Notes under the pieces: model-generated | The model's input: only the letters and a program-made list of their open reading frames with translations | Databases searched by the model: none | What the model was told of the DNA's origin: nothing | Assembly: GCA_910584095.1 (NCBI GenBank) | Contig: CAJTYU010000001.1 | Location: forward strand, 186,001 to 250,000 | DNA: 64,000 nucleotides | DNA from: an uncultured Dorea sp. | GTDB taxonomy: Bacteria > Bacillota > Clostridia > Lachnospirales > Lachnospiraceae | Reading direction: 5' to 3' | Shown here: positions 27,226 through 35,312 of the stretch, one piece after another | Layout of the letters: the number at the start of each line of letters is the position of its first letter | How positions within the stretch are numbered: the first letter of the stretch is position 1 | Program-made: the position numbers and the translations under genes

Positions 27226-28236
27226 CTATGGTCTGATTAATACGCGAATCGTTTTCTCTGTAAATACCTTTTCTAAAGCCTCGTCCAAGCAGTCCAAATC
27301 ATAAATTCCTGTAATTAACTGCCTCATATCCATGTTTTCCATCAGCGCAATTGCCCTGTCAAAGGTATAAGGCGACTGCTGCGAAGTAACAATACTTAAT
27401 TCTTTCTCACATCTTGCCGTAAACAGATTAAGATTCATCGGTCTGTCGCCGCAGTCATAGGACGCCGCGTATAATATGCGTCCGCATTTAGCTACGATAT
27501 CGATACATTCCTCTGCATTCTCAACGGAACCGCTTACATCAATACAGTAATCGACCCCATATCCGCATGTCTCCTTCTGAATAATCTCTTTCACATCTTC
27601 TGCTGCCGGATCAATCGCAAAATCAGCGCCGCATTTCTTTGCCATCGCTCTCTTTTCTTCAACTGGGTCTACCATAAATATTTTGCTGGCTCCCGCGCGG
27701 TACGCAAGCATAATATACATCTGAGCGATTGCCGCTCCCCCATATACAATCACTGATTTCCCGGACGTCATCTGCAGTACATCCATACCATGAATAGCCG
27801 CGCTCAGCGGCTCTGCCAGCGCCGCCTGCTCGAAACTCATAGAATCCGGGATTTTTGTTACTGCCGTAGCCGCCACTGTTACATACTTTGCAAATGCCCC
27901 CGTAGCAAAGGTCATATTTTCGCAGAAATGCTCCATACCGTTATGGCAATAATGGCAGGCGCCGCAAAATCCATGCATATTCGCAACAACACGATCGCCG
28001 GCTTTACAAGTTTTAACATCCTCTCCGACTTCTACAATAGTACCGGTATATTCATGTCCCATCGTCATAGGCGGCTTTAAAATCGGATAACCGCCGTTGA
28101 TAATCTGCGGATCGTTATCACAGATTCCGCAATAAGCAATCTCAATTTTTACTTCGTTTCTGTTTACCTCCGGAACATCCATTTCTACTACGGACATATG
28201 TCCAATTTTGTCCCACAATGCTGATTTCATTTTCAT
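27226..28236 (-). CDS. Zinc-dependent polyol/alcohol dehydrogenase (MDR family)
   Basis: A 336-residue medium-chain dehydrogenase. The catalytic zinc ligands are Cys36 (CGICDND) and His61-Glu62 (GHEYTG). The structural zinc is held by Cys91, Cys94, Cys97 and Cys105. The Rossmann stretch VIVYGGAAIAQMYIM keeps the fold, but its usual G-x-G-x-x-G reads GGAAIA, a small deviation. Acidic residues after the second strand (MVDPVEEKR) suggest NAD rather than NADP. It resembles sorbitol, threonine and erythritol-type dehydrogenases. In this operon it would oxidise an imported polyol to the ketose taken by DhaKL; that is inference. Confidence 0.88.
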   Translation of the reverse strand: MKMKSALWDKIGHMSVVEMDVPEVNRNEVKIEIAYCGICDNDPQIINGGYPILKPPMTMGHEYTGTIVEVGEDVKTCKAGDRVVANMHGFCGACHYCHNGMEHFCENMTFATGAFAKYVTVAATAVTKIPDSMSFEQAALAEPLSAAIHGMDVLQMTSGKSVIVYGGAAIAQMYIMLAYRAGASKIFMVDPVEEKRAMAKKCGADFAIDPAAEDVKEIIQKETCGYGVDYCIDVSGSVENAEECIDIVAKCGRILYAASYDCGDRPMNLNLFTARCEKELSIVTSQQSPYTFDRAIALMENMDMRQLITGIYDLDCLDEALEKVFTEKTIRVLIRP

Positions 28237-28269
28237 AATTTTTCTCCTTTTCTCTTATTTCATTCCGCA

Positions 28270-29622
28270 TTAGGAATTTTTTCGTTCTTCCAGCTCCTTT
28301 AAAATTTCGATATATTTTTCCTGCGTTAAATCATAAAATGAAAAGATAATCACGCAGAATATTCCTGCAGCAATGAGAGGAATACCTGTTGCCAGATAAA
28401 TTCCATGCTGCACTGCCTCCGTCTGCACAGCGCCCGGCACATAATGAATTCCTGTGAGCATCCATCCCGCTAGCAGTCCAGAAAATCCCAGTCCTAATTT
28501 ATTTGATAAAGTTCCCATTGAGTAGAGGAAACCCGGCGCCCGGATTCCGTTTTTCCATTCGCCATATTCCACAATATCTGGAACGCTTCCCCATACCATT
28601 ACAAAGAAAAATGTAAGTCCTACTCCAAATCCTGCACATGCGATAACCGCTAATATTATATTAGAACCCGCCGCCAAAAACATAATACCGTCTAAAAAAT
28701 AAATTACGCTGCCTACAATGAGCATTCGTTTCTTGCCAACCTTCTGGGCTATTGGGTTAATAATAAATTTGCAGGCAAGCGCTACTCCCGGAATCATCGT
28801 CATAATAATCGGCTGTAAATCCATTCTCTGTAAAAAATACTTAATGTAATACACAAACCAGCTAAATTCATACATCACAATGCCATTCATGACAACCATC
28901 GCAAGCATGATTACCAATGCCGGTTTATTTCCCTTCAGCGATCCAATTGATTCTTTCAGCGTAAACTTACTGATTTCCGGCGCACGCCTCTCTTTGATTC
29001 CCAAAAAACAAACCGCCAAGCAAACCAATCCAAGCAAAGAATAGACAATCATTGTTCCTTGAAATCCTTTTGCTTCATTACCATGGCCAATTGCAAGCAC
29101 AAGAGGCATTGTCGTGTATCCGATAATCATAGATGCGATATCCGAGCCTGTTTCTCTAAAAGTAGCCAGTGTTAATCTCTGATTCATGTCCTGCGTCATT
29201 ACATTATTCATAACTCCATACGGAATATAAATCCCTGTATAGCACATACCACATGCAATATAGGTTACCCATGCCCATATCAGCTTGCCATAATAAGATA
29301 AATCTGGTGCAGTAAAACATAATATTCCACATATTGTCATCGGAAGCGCTATCCACAAAATCCATGGTCTGTAAGTTCCCCACCTGCTTCTGGTCCGGTC
29401 TGCGATCATTCCCATTAATGGATCATTAAACGCATCCCAGATACGGGAAAATAAAAAAATTGCAGCCGCAGCCGATGCCGCGATTCCCAATATGTCTGTA
29501 TAGAAATACATAAGATAACTTGAAAGGGTAGTATTTACCAGCACCGCCGCTACATTACCTGCCGAATAACATAATTTTTCAGGCAGCTTAATTTCCTGTT
29601 TATAATTCACCGAATTACTCAC
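28270..29622 (-). CDS. GPH-family sugar/polyol:cation symporter (module 2)
   Basis: A 450-residue paralogue of the 24006-25346 transporter with the same motifs: LPEKLCYSAGNVAAVLVNTTL, GMIADRTRSRWGTYRPW, IPYGVMNNVMTQDMNQRLTL and SVPDIVEYGEWKNGIRAPG. Twelve membrane helices are expected. The start is a GTG at 29622 with AAAGGAG 13 bases upstream; a GTG four codons later is possible. It is the first gene of the minus-strand operon, behind promoter 29785-29813 and the TGTGGAC palindromes. Two similar carriers in one operon may take different related sugars or differ in affinity. Confidence 0.9.
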   Translation of the reverse strand: MSNSVNYKQEIKLPEKLCYSAGNVAAVLVNTTLSSYLMYFYTDILGIAASAAAAIFLFSRIWDAFNDPLMGMIADRTRSRWGTYRPWILWIALPMTICGILCFTAPDLSYYGKLIWAWVTYIACGMCYTGIYIPYGVMNNVMTQDMNQRLTLATFRETGSDIASMIIGYTTMPLVLAIGHGNEAKGFQGTMIVYSLLGLVCLAVCFLGIKERRAPEISKFTLKESIGSLKGNKPALVIMLAMVVMNGIVMYEFSWFVYYIKYFLQRMDLQPIIMTMIPGVALACKFIINPIAQKVGKKRMLIVGSVIYFLDGIMFLAAGSNIILAVIACAGFGVGLTFFFVMVWGSVPDIVEYGEWKNGIRAPGFLYSMGTLSNKLGLGFSGLLAGWMLTGIHYVPGAVQTEAVQHGIYLATGIPLIAAGIFCVIIFSFYDLTQEKYIEILKELEERKNS

Positions 29623-29661
29623 TTTCTTTTCTCATCTCCTTTGCACTTATAATAGGCGGCC

Positions 29662-29674
29662 TGTGGACCGTCCA
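29662..29674. promoter_or_regulatory. Second copy of the TGTGGAC operator motif
   Basis: TGTGGAC-C-GTCCA matches 12 of 15 positions of the palindrome at 29754 and lies in the 5' leader of the transporter operon, about 92 bases away. A second copy suggests looping or cooperative binding by the GntR/UTRA regulator. Confidence 0.55.
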
Positions 29675-29753
29675 ATTTTTTCCATATTTTATCTTTATCA
29701 CCTCCATACTTAATATATTTTACTTTTATCCTGCTTTTTTAGCTCAGTTCTCG

Positions 29754-29768
29754 TGTGGACTGTCCACA
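29754..29768. promoter_or_regulatory. Probable operator for the GntR/UTRA regulator
   Basis: TGTGGAC-T-GTCCACA is a perfect 7-base inverted repeat around a central base. It lies about 10-24 bases after the predicted start of transcription from the 29785-29813 promoter, a classic repressor position. Its half-site resembles the GT-rich half-sites of HutC-type GntR operators. The regulator gene is divergent and adjacent. The rest of the 380-base gap (29623-30002) is AT-rich, with no gene that I can support. Confidence 0.65.
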
Positions 29769-29784
29769 TATCATCTATATGGAT

Positions 29785-29813
29785 ATATTATACTTATCAA
29801 CATATAATGTCAA
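29785..29813 (-). promoter_or_regulatory. Sigma-A promoter of the transketolase/transporter operon
   Basis: On the minus strand, TTGACA (29813-29808) and TAATAT (29790-29785) have 17-base spacing. This is one of the best promoter matches in the window and points at the gene at 29622. Confidence 0.65.
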
Positions 29814-30041
29814 TATTATTTTTCTTTTTTCAAAAATTTTCTATTTATTTGTGTTTATTTTCCATAAATTTCTCACAATCTCAAAAAAATAGAATGACAG
29901 ATTCGGCTCTTTAAACGACACAAAAGAAAAAGAACAAAAGAAATTATCATTATTTACTTGACTAATTATAGCTTTGATAATAAAATCAAGTGGTAGGGCC
30001 ACATGTCCTCCACACCAATTACAAGGAGTGATTTGCACAAT

Positions 30042-30842
30042 ATGTCACCTATATTAAATACAACCAGCCTATACGAACAATTATACATTCTTCTGCGCGA
30101 CAGAATACTATCCGACGAATTTCAACCGGGAGATAAATTTCTCGCCGAGCGTACAATATGCCAGCAGTATGGGGTCAGCCGTTCTACATCCAACAAAGCA
30201 ATCAGTAATTTGATTAGTTCCGGTTATCTCGAATTCAAGAAAGGTATTGGTACTTTTGTGTGCTCCAAGCAGACTTTGAACGATTATTTTACCATGACAA
30301 GCTTAACGGCTTCCGCAAAAGCACTGGGAATTTCATTCCGTTCACGTTTTCGGTCTGTTGAACAGCGTACCGGCAGAGATTTGAGCCGTCATCTAAGACG
30401 TTTATTGGCTGTGGATGACGATGATATCATCCTTATACTCGACAGTTTGAGATATGTTCACAATGATATCCCATTCTTACACGAATTACGCTATATCGTT
30501 TGTAAACATTGTCCGGGCCTTACCATTGATAATTATACTGATTTTTTCTCAAGTGATTTTTCAATTGATATCACATCGTATGAAGAAAAATTCTTACACG
30601 GTATTCTCAATGAAAAAGAGGCTTCCATCCTCGACCGGCCAGTAGGAACCCCTTACTCCATTATCGAAAGTATTGGATACATCAAAAATCAAATTCCCCT
30701 TTGGTGGGGAATTACCCATCATAGACCAGACGAAGATTTATACTCTGTCTGTTTTAGCGTTGACTGTTTCAAAGAAAAAAAGAACAGCAACAATATCTAT
30801 TTTGACTTTAAACCTGTTCCTATGCTCTCACATCGTAATTAA
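30042..30842 (+). CDS. GntR-family regulator with UTRA domain (HutC subfamily)
   Basis: The N-terminal winged helix (residues of about 8-75) contains LAERTICQQYGVSRSTSNKA, followed by the wing FKKGIGTFVC. The rest is a UTRA ligand domain, with LRRLLAVDDDDIILILDSLRYV, PFLHELRYI and the closing ITHHRPDEDLYS pattern. HutC-type regulators bind sugar phosphates, amino sugars or similar effectors. The start is uncertain: ATG 30042 is 13 bases after AAGGAG, TTG 30033 is 4 bases after it, and ATG 30003 lies upstream. It is divergent from the operon and next to the palindromic operators, so it is its likely repressor. Confidence 0.88.
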   Translation: MSPILNTTSLYEQLYILLRDRILSDEFQPGDKFLAERTICQQYGVSRSTSNKAISNLISSGYLEFKKGIGTFVCSKQTLNDYFTMTSLTASAKALGISFRSRFRSVEQRTGRDLSRHLRRLLAVDDDDIILILDSLRYVHNDIPFLHELRYIVCKHCPGLTIDNYTDFFSSDFSIDITSYEEKFLHGILNEKEASILDRPVGTPYSIIESIGYIKNQIPLWWGITHHRPDEDLYSVCFSVDCFKEKKNSNNIYFDFKPVPMLSHRN

Positions 30843-30893
30843 TTGACGATTCAGCCGCCGCATATCATCTAAATTATGAAAGGTGGAATTAAA

Positions 30894-31679
30894 ATGGATT
30901 TAGGTTTAAAAAATAAGAATATTTTATTGTATGGAGGTCACTCCAATATCGGACGATGTGTTACGCTTGCATTCGCTATGGAAGGCGCCGGTGTGACAAT
31001 TGCAGGACGAGATTTAGACTCTTGCAGAAAAGTGGCTGGCGAAGCTCTTTCCGCCGGCGCACCCTGGGCAGACATTGTCAAATGCGATACAACAAGTTAT
31101 GAGGAAACAGCGTATGCCGCCGATTTCGCTTTAAAACATGGCGATATTGACAGCGTTTATCACGGCGTCGGATGGGATTCTCTGGGAAAATTCCTTGAAT
31201 TAGACAGAACTCTATGGCAAAAATTGTATGAAATCAATTTTTTATCCTGCATGAATGCATGGAAATATATTCTTCCTATCATGCAGAAGCAGGGACATGG
31301 GAATTTTGTGAACAACGCTTCTACCTGCGGAAGAGTCCACGACTCAGATGAATGCGTTTATGGCGCTCTGAAAAGTGCCGTCATCCATCTCGCCCAGACA
31401 ATTGCCCAAGACGTGGCAAAAGATGGTATTAGGATTAACTGCGTCGCGCCCGGAGCAACCCCGCCGATCGACGGACATTTTACATCCGGTTCTCCATGGC
31501 CGGCATTTACATCTGATCCTGAAACCTTGGAATATTGGAAAACTTTCAGCCCTTTAGGACAAGTAGGCACTCCTTGGGACGTGGCTTACGCAGTTGTATT
31601 CCTTTCTTCTGATATTACCGGACGTCATCAATGCGGTCAAGTAATCGGCGTTGACGGCGGAAGATACATGCCAAAATAA
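30894..31679 (+). CDS. Short-chain dehydrogenase/reductase
   Basis: A 261-residue SDR with a Rossmann fold. The cofactor loop is GGHSNIGR at 14-21, a variant of TGxxxGIG. The catalytic set is Ser143 (NNAS), Tyr156 and Lys160 (YGALK), and the C-terminus has the usual SSDITGRHQCGQVIGVDGG. The Arg of AGRD after the second strand could favour NADP. ATG at 30894 has AAAGGTGG upstream; an in-frame ATG at 30876 lacks one. It follows the GntR gene by about 50 bases and is probably co-transcribed, so it likely acts on the same sugar as the divergent operon. Confidence 0.88.
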   Translation: MDLGLKNKNILLYGGHSNIGRCVTLAFAMEGAGVTIAGRDLDSCRKVAGEALSAGAPWADIVKCDTTSYEETAYAADFALKHGDIDSVYHGVGWDSLGKFLELDRTLWQKLYEINFLSCMNAWKYILPIMQKQGHGNFVNNASTCGRVHDSDECVYGALKSAVIHLAQTIAQDVAKDGIRINCVAPGATPPIDGHFTSGSPWPAFTSDPETLEYWKTFSPLGQVGTPWDVAYAVVFLSSDITGRHQCGQVIGVDGGRYMPK

Positions 31680-31690
31680 ACATATAATAC

Positions 31691-31726
31691 TAATAATAAG
31701 CCCGCCAAATAGCGGGCTTATTATTA
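31691..31726. terminator. Strong bidirectional terminator
   Basis: A perfect 15-base stem (TAATAATAAGCCCGC / GCGGGCTTATTATTA) with a 6-base loop lies between the plus-strand SDR and the minus-strand P-type ATPase. AT-rich flanks give a U tract on either strand. Confidence 0.9.
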
Positions 31727-31748
31727 ATTTCCACTATATTAAGTAATT

Positions 31749-34226
31749 TTATTTTATATCCAGCATTTTCTCAGCCAGCGTTTTCCTTGAAGCGTCTCCC
31801 ACTGTCCGCTTAATCAGCTTCCGCGCGGATTCCACCAGCAGGCTTAGATACCGGAAGAAGGACTCCGCCGCAAAAGAGAACATCACAAACAGCACCACGC
31901 AGATCGTAGACATTCCTTCCAGTGCGAATAACTGGTTCAGGAACACCCCGCAGAATACCAGTCCCGCCATATTCCCCACAAACACCCAGCTTCTCAGCTT
32001 ATTCAGAGGCTGGCAGATCTTATACAGGATCATAAAGCCTACAATCGCAAGCAGCATCGTCGCCGCCGTAGCGATATCCTTGCCGGGCAGTCCGAATACC
32101 TGTCCGCAGGTTACCAGCGCCCCCACTGCAATCACGTCGGTTAGGCCGGCCGGAAGCGCCTTAAGTAACACATTGGTAATAAAATGCCCTTGGATTCTGG
32201 TCCTATTTGGCTCCAGCGCCAGAAAAAAGCCCGGAATACCGATTGTAAACATACTGATCAACGATATCTGCGACGGCTCCAGCGGATATGTAATCATAAA
32301 CACCGCGGAGAATATGGACAACAGGAACGAGAAAATATTCTTTACTAGAAACAAGCTGGCCGACCGCTGGATATTATTTACTACCCGCCGTCCTTCCAGT
32401 ACCACGGAAGGCATACAGGAGAAGTCCGAATTGAGAAGCACCACCTGCGCGGCCTGCGCGGCCGCTTCGCTTCCCGACGCCATAGCGATACTGCAGTCCG
32501 CATCCTTTAAGGCCAGCACGTCATTTACGCCATCCCCGGTCATGGCAACCGTATTTCCCGCCTCCTGCAGAGCCTGTACAAACTGCCGTTTCTGATTGGG
32601 CGTCACTCTTCCGAATACTGTGTACTTTTCCATAGCCTGCGCCACCTGCTCCTGTGTGCCCAGCGTTGAGGCGTCCACATAATTCTCAGCCCCGGCTATG
32701 CCCGCCTTGGCCGCAACCTCCGATACCGTCATAGGGTTATCCCCTGAAATAACCTTAATCTGTACATCCTGTTCCGCAAAATACTGGAAGGTCTCCTCCG
32801 CCTTATCCCGGATTGGATTAGCCAGCGTCACATAGCCAAGAGGCGTTACCTTCCCGGTCAGTTTCTTTCCGTCGATCTCTCCGTCATATTTACCAAATAC
32901 CAGCACGCGGTATCCCTTGCAGGCATACTGCTCAATCTCTGCCTCATACAGAATATAATCTTCCCTCAGCACCATCTCCGGAGCGCCCAGCACATACGCC
33001 CCGTCCTCGAACGTAACACTGCTGTACTTGACCGCCGAAGAAAAGGAAGTCATGCTCACCGCCTTCTTTCCGGAGCTTTCCGTAAAATAATCCTTCAGCG
33101 CTTCCATGGTAATATTGTCCGCCGTCATGGCTTTCGCAAAATCGCCGATCATCTTCTCAAGCGGCGGATACTCCTCCTTGTCTCTGGTATAATCCAGCGT
33201 AGGAACCGCCTCGTGGACAGCCATGGTATTTTCCGTGATCGTCCCCGTCTTATCCACACACAGCACATTTACTCTGGCCAGCGTCTCAATACTCTTCATA
33301 TCGTGCAGCAGTACCTTCTGTCCGGCAAGGCGCATAGCGCTGACAGCTAAGGCAACTGTAGCCAGAAGATACAATCCCTCTGGAATCATGCCGATTACCG
33401 CGGCTACCATTGAGGTAATACTGGCCCGGAAGGGATCGTTATTAAAGAAGAAGCTCTGCACAAACAAAATAATCCCAATAGGAATAATCGCAATACCCAC
33501 CCATTTCACCAATTTATTAAGGGATCGGATCATCTCAGACTGCTCCCCTTCTCCCATCTTCTTCGCTTCCATGGTCAGTTTAGAAATATAGGAATCTTCG
33601 CCAACCTTGTCAAGCCTCGCGCGGCATTTGCCGGAAACGATAAAGCTTCCCGACATCAGCATATCGCCCTTCTTCTTTGTAATCTCATCCGATTCGCCGG
33701 TCAGCAGCGATTCATTCACCTGAACCTCGCCCGCCGACACCACGGCGTCTGCACAGATCTGGTTTCCCGCGGCAAATATCACAATATCATCCAACACCAG
33801 TTCCTCCGAGGGCACCTGACTGACCTCTCCGTCCCGCACCACCCTTGCATGGGGCGCGTTCAGCATGCTCATCTTATCCAGCACGCTTTTGGCGCGGATC
33901 TCCTGAAAGATACCGATCAATGTATTGACTATAATAACCGGAAGAAACGTCAAGTCCCGGAATGCTCCCGCAACAACCAGCAGAATGCTTAGCACAAAAA
34001 ATATCAGGTTAAAATATGTAAATATATTCTCCCTGATAATATCCCTTGTCGTCTTAGAAGGCGCATCCACAGAAGCATTCGTCCATCCGTGCAGACGATG
34101 CTCCTGAACCTGAGCGGCAGTTAACCCTTCCTTATAATTTGGATTATAACGCGTTGTCTCAATGCGCTCCCTGTAATGTTTCCCGGTTTCTTCTTTTTTC
34201 TTTGATTTAATTATTTTCTTCTCCAT
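31749..34226 (-). CDS. Cation-transporting P-type ATPase, CtpE-like
   Basis: An 825-residue P-type ATPase. The phosphorylated Asp325 is in DKTGT, the actuator TGES motif lies near residue 175, and the hinge is MTGDGVNDVLALKDADCSIAM. There is no N-terminal heavy-metal CxxC domain. The N-terminal region (GLTAAQVQEHRLHGWTN, NIFTYFNLIF) and the KDADCS hinge resemble Mycobacterium CtpE, reported as a calcium pump. The ion is therefore possibly Ca2+, but Mg2+ or another cation cannot be excluded. About ten membrane helices are expected. It lies next to metal genes but on its own promoter (34298-34325). Confidence 0.88.
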   Translation of the reverse strand: MEKKIIKSKKKEETGKHYRERIETTRYNPNYKEGLTAAQVQEHRLHGWTNASVDAPSKTTRDIIRENIFTYFNLIFFVLSILLVVAGAFRDLTFLPVIIVNTLIGIFQEIRAKSVLDKMSMLNAPHARVVRDGEVSQVPSEELVLDDIVIFAAGNQICADAVVSAGEVQVNESLLTGESDEITKKKGDMLMSGSFIVSGKCRARLDKVGEDSYISKLTMEAKKMGEGEQSEMIRSLNKLVKWVGIAIIPIGIILFVQSFFFNNDPFRASITSMVAAVIGMIPEGLYLLATVALAVSAMRLAGQKVLLHDMKSIETLARVNVLCVDKTGTITENTMAVHEAVPTLDYTRDKEEYPPLEKMIGDFAKAMTADNITMEALKDYFTESSGKKAVSMTSFSSAVKYSSVTFEDGAYVLGAPEMVLREDYILYEAEIEQYACKGYRVLVFGKYDGEIDGKKLTGKVTPLGYVTLANPIRDKAEETFQYFAEQDVQIKVISGDNPMTVSEVAAKAGIAGAENYVDASTLGTQEQVAQAMEKYTVFGRVTPNQKRQFVQALQEAGNTVAMTGDGVNDVLALKDADCSIAMASGSEAAAQAAQVVLLNSDFSCMPSVVLEGRRVVNNIQRSASLFLVKNIFSFLLSIFSAVFMITYPLEPSQISLISMFTIGIPGFFLALEPNRTRIQGHFITNVLLKALPAGLTDVIAVGALVTCGQVFGLPGKDIATAATMLLAIVGFMILYKICQPLNKLRSWVFVGNMAGLVFCGVFLNQLFALEGMSTICVVLFVMFSFAAESFFRYLSLLVESARKLIKRTVGDASRKTLAEKMLDIK

Positions 34227-34297
34227 TTATCTATGTCTTTCTCTTCCCTGTATCTGTTTGCAGAAATTAAATCCTTTTCTCCCCTTGTACCTTTTCC

Positions 34298-34325
34298 ATT
34301 ATACGCCAAAACTCTTAGAAGTCTA
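34298..34325 (-). promoter_or_regulatory. Probable promoter of the P-type ATPase gene
   Basis: On the minus strand, TAGACT (34325-34320) and a perfect TATAAT (34303-34298) are separated by 16 bases, about 70 bases before the ATPase start. The remainder of the 250-base gap up to the ZIP gene at 34479 shows nothing that I recognise. Confidence 0.5.
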
Positions 34326-34478
34326 TGAACAAATTCTAAAACTTCCCTTAATATAATCCAAATAGTTACTGCTCACACCTGAATCACTTTCTTACATACT
34401 TTGCCCTAACGGACTAGTTCCCGCGCCGCAGTGAATGCAAAGCACCGTATGAACTGTAACTACAAATATCCCAGCGTA

Positions 34479-35258
34479 CTAACCCAAAGCCACATCCAGA
34501 ATCATCATCACCGAAAATCCTACCGCGACGCCTACCGTCCCAATATTGCTGTGCTTCCCCTCGTTTGCCTCCGGTATCAGTTCTTCCACGACTACGTAGA
34601 TCATGGCTCCCGCTGCAAATGCCAGAAGAAATGGGAGAACCCTTGCCAGCACATCCTTTAATACAAGAGTAATGCCTGCCGCCGCCGGTTCCACCGCCCC
34701 GGAAGCAGCCCCGTAAAGAAAGGCCCTTCCCCTGCTCATATTTTCCTCGCTCCTAAGCGGCATCGACACGATTGCCCCTTCCGGGAAATTCTGTACCGCG
34801 ATTCCGATGGATAAGGCAAACGCTCCGGCCATGGTAATCTCCGCCCGGTCCGCGATCATGCCGGCAAATACCACGCCCACTGCCATTCCCTCCGGAATAT
34901 TGTGCAGCGTCACCGCCAGCACCATCTTCACGGTTCTGCTCCAGCCCTTCTTAACGCCTTCCGCCTCTTCGCTGTCCAGATGCTGATGGGGCACAAATGT
35001 ATCCAGCGCCAGAATAAATCCAACGCCCGTAAGAAATCCTGACACCGCTGGAATAAATTTCAGCCGTCCCATAGCCTCCGACATATCCATAGCCGGAATC
35101 AAAAGTGACCACACGGATGCGGCCACCATGATTCCGGATGCAAATCCCAGAAGCGCCTTCTGTATTCCATCCCGAATGTCATTTTTCAATAAAAATACAC
35201 AAGCCGCGCCAAGCGACGTCCCGATAAAGGGGATCATCACACCAAAAAATACACTCAT
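34479..35258 (-). CDS. ZIP-family metal transporter
   Basis: A 259-residue inner-membrane transporter with eight predicted helices. The metal-binding motifs are HNIPEG at 119-124 (helix 4) and QNFPEG at 156-161 (helix 5). The loop between helices 3 and 4 is short and acidic with PHQHLD near residue 90. ZIP proteins import Zn, Fe or Mn. The ATG at 35258 has GGGAG 5 bases upstream; an earlier in-frame start at 35309 has no such site. Its neighbours are two CobW-type GTPases on the same strand, which supports zinc or another divalent metal. Confidence 0.88.
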   Translation of the reverse strand: MSVFFGVMIPFIGTSLGAACVFLLKNDIRDGIQKALLGFASGIMVAASVWSLLIPAMDMSEAMGRLKFIPAVSGFLTGVGFILALDTFVPHQHLDSEEAEGVKKGWSRTVKMVLAVTLHNIPEGMAVGVVFAGMIADRAEITMAGAFALSIGIAVQNFPEGAIVSMPLRSEENMSRGRAFLYGAASGAVEPAAAGITLVLKDVLARVLPFLLAFAAGAMIYVVVEELIPEANEGKHSNIGTVGVAVGFSVMMILDVALG

Positions 35259-35312
35259 AGAAACTCCCGTTCTTTCTCTCTCTATTATAGTATTCCTTAG
35301 TGTGTGCATCGG

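Noticed and set aside
20089..28236. A formaldehyde-fixing dihydroxyacetone synthase pathway (transketolase plus dihydroxyacetone kinase)
   Set aside because: There are no methanol or formaldehyde dehydrogenase genes of the methylotroph type, and the RpiB-like isomerase and polyol dehydrogenase point to sugar catabolism.
20089..31679. Assignment as a sulfoquinovose transketolase (sulfo-TK) operon
   Set aside because: Split transketolases and an RpiB-like isomerase fit, but no sulfoquinovosidase or sulfonate export gene is visible, and DhaKL would have no role there. The idea is kept only as one candidate to test.
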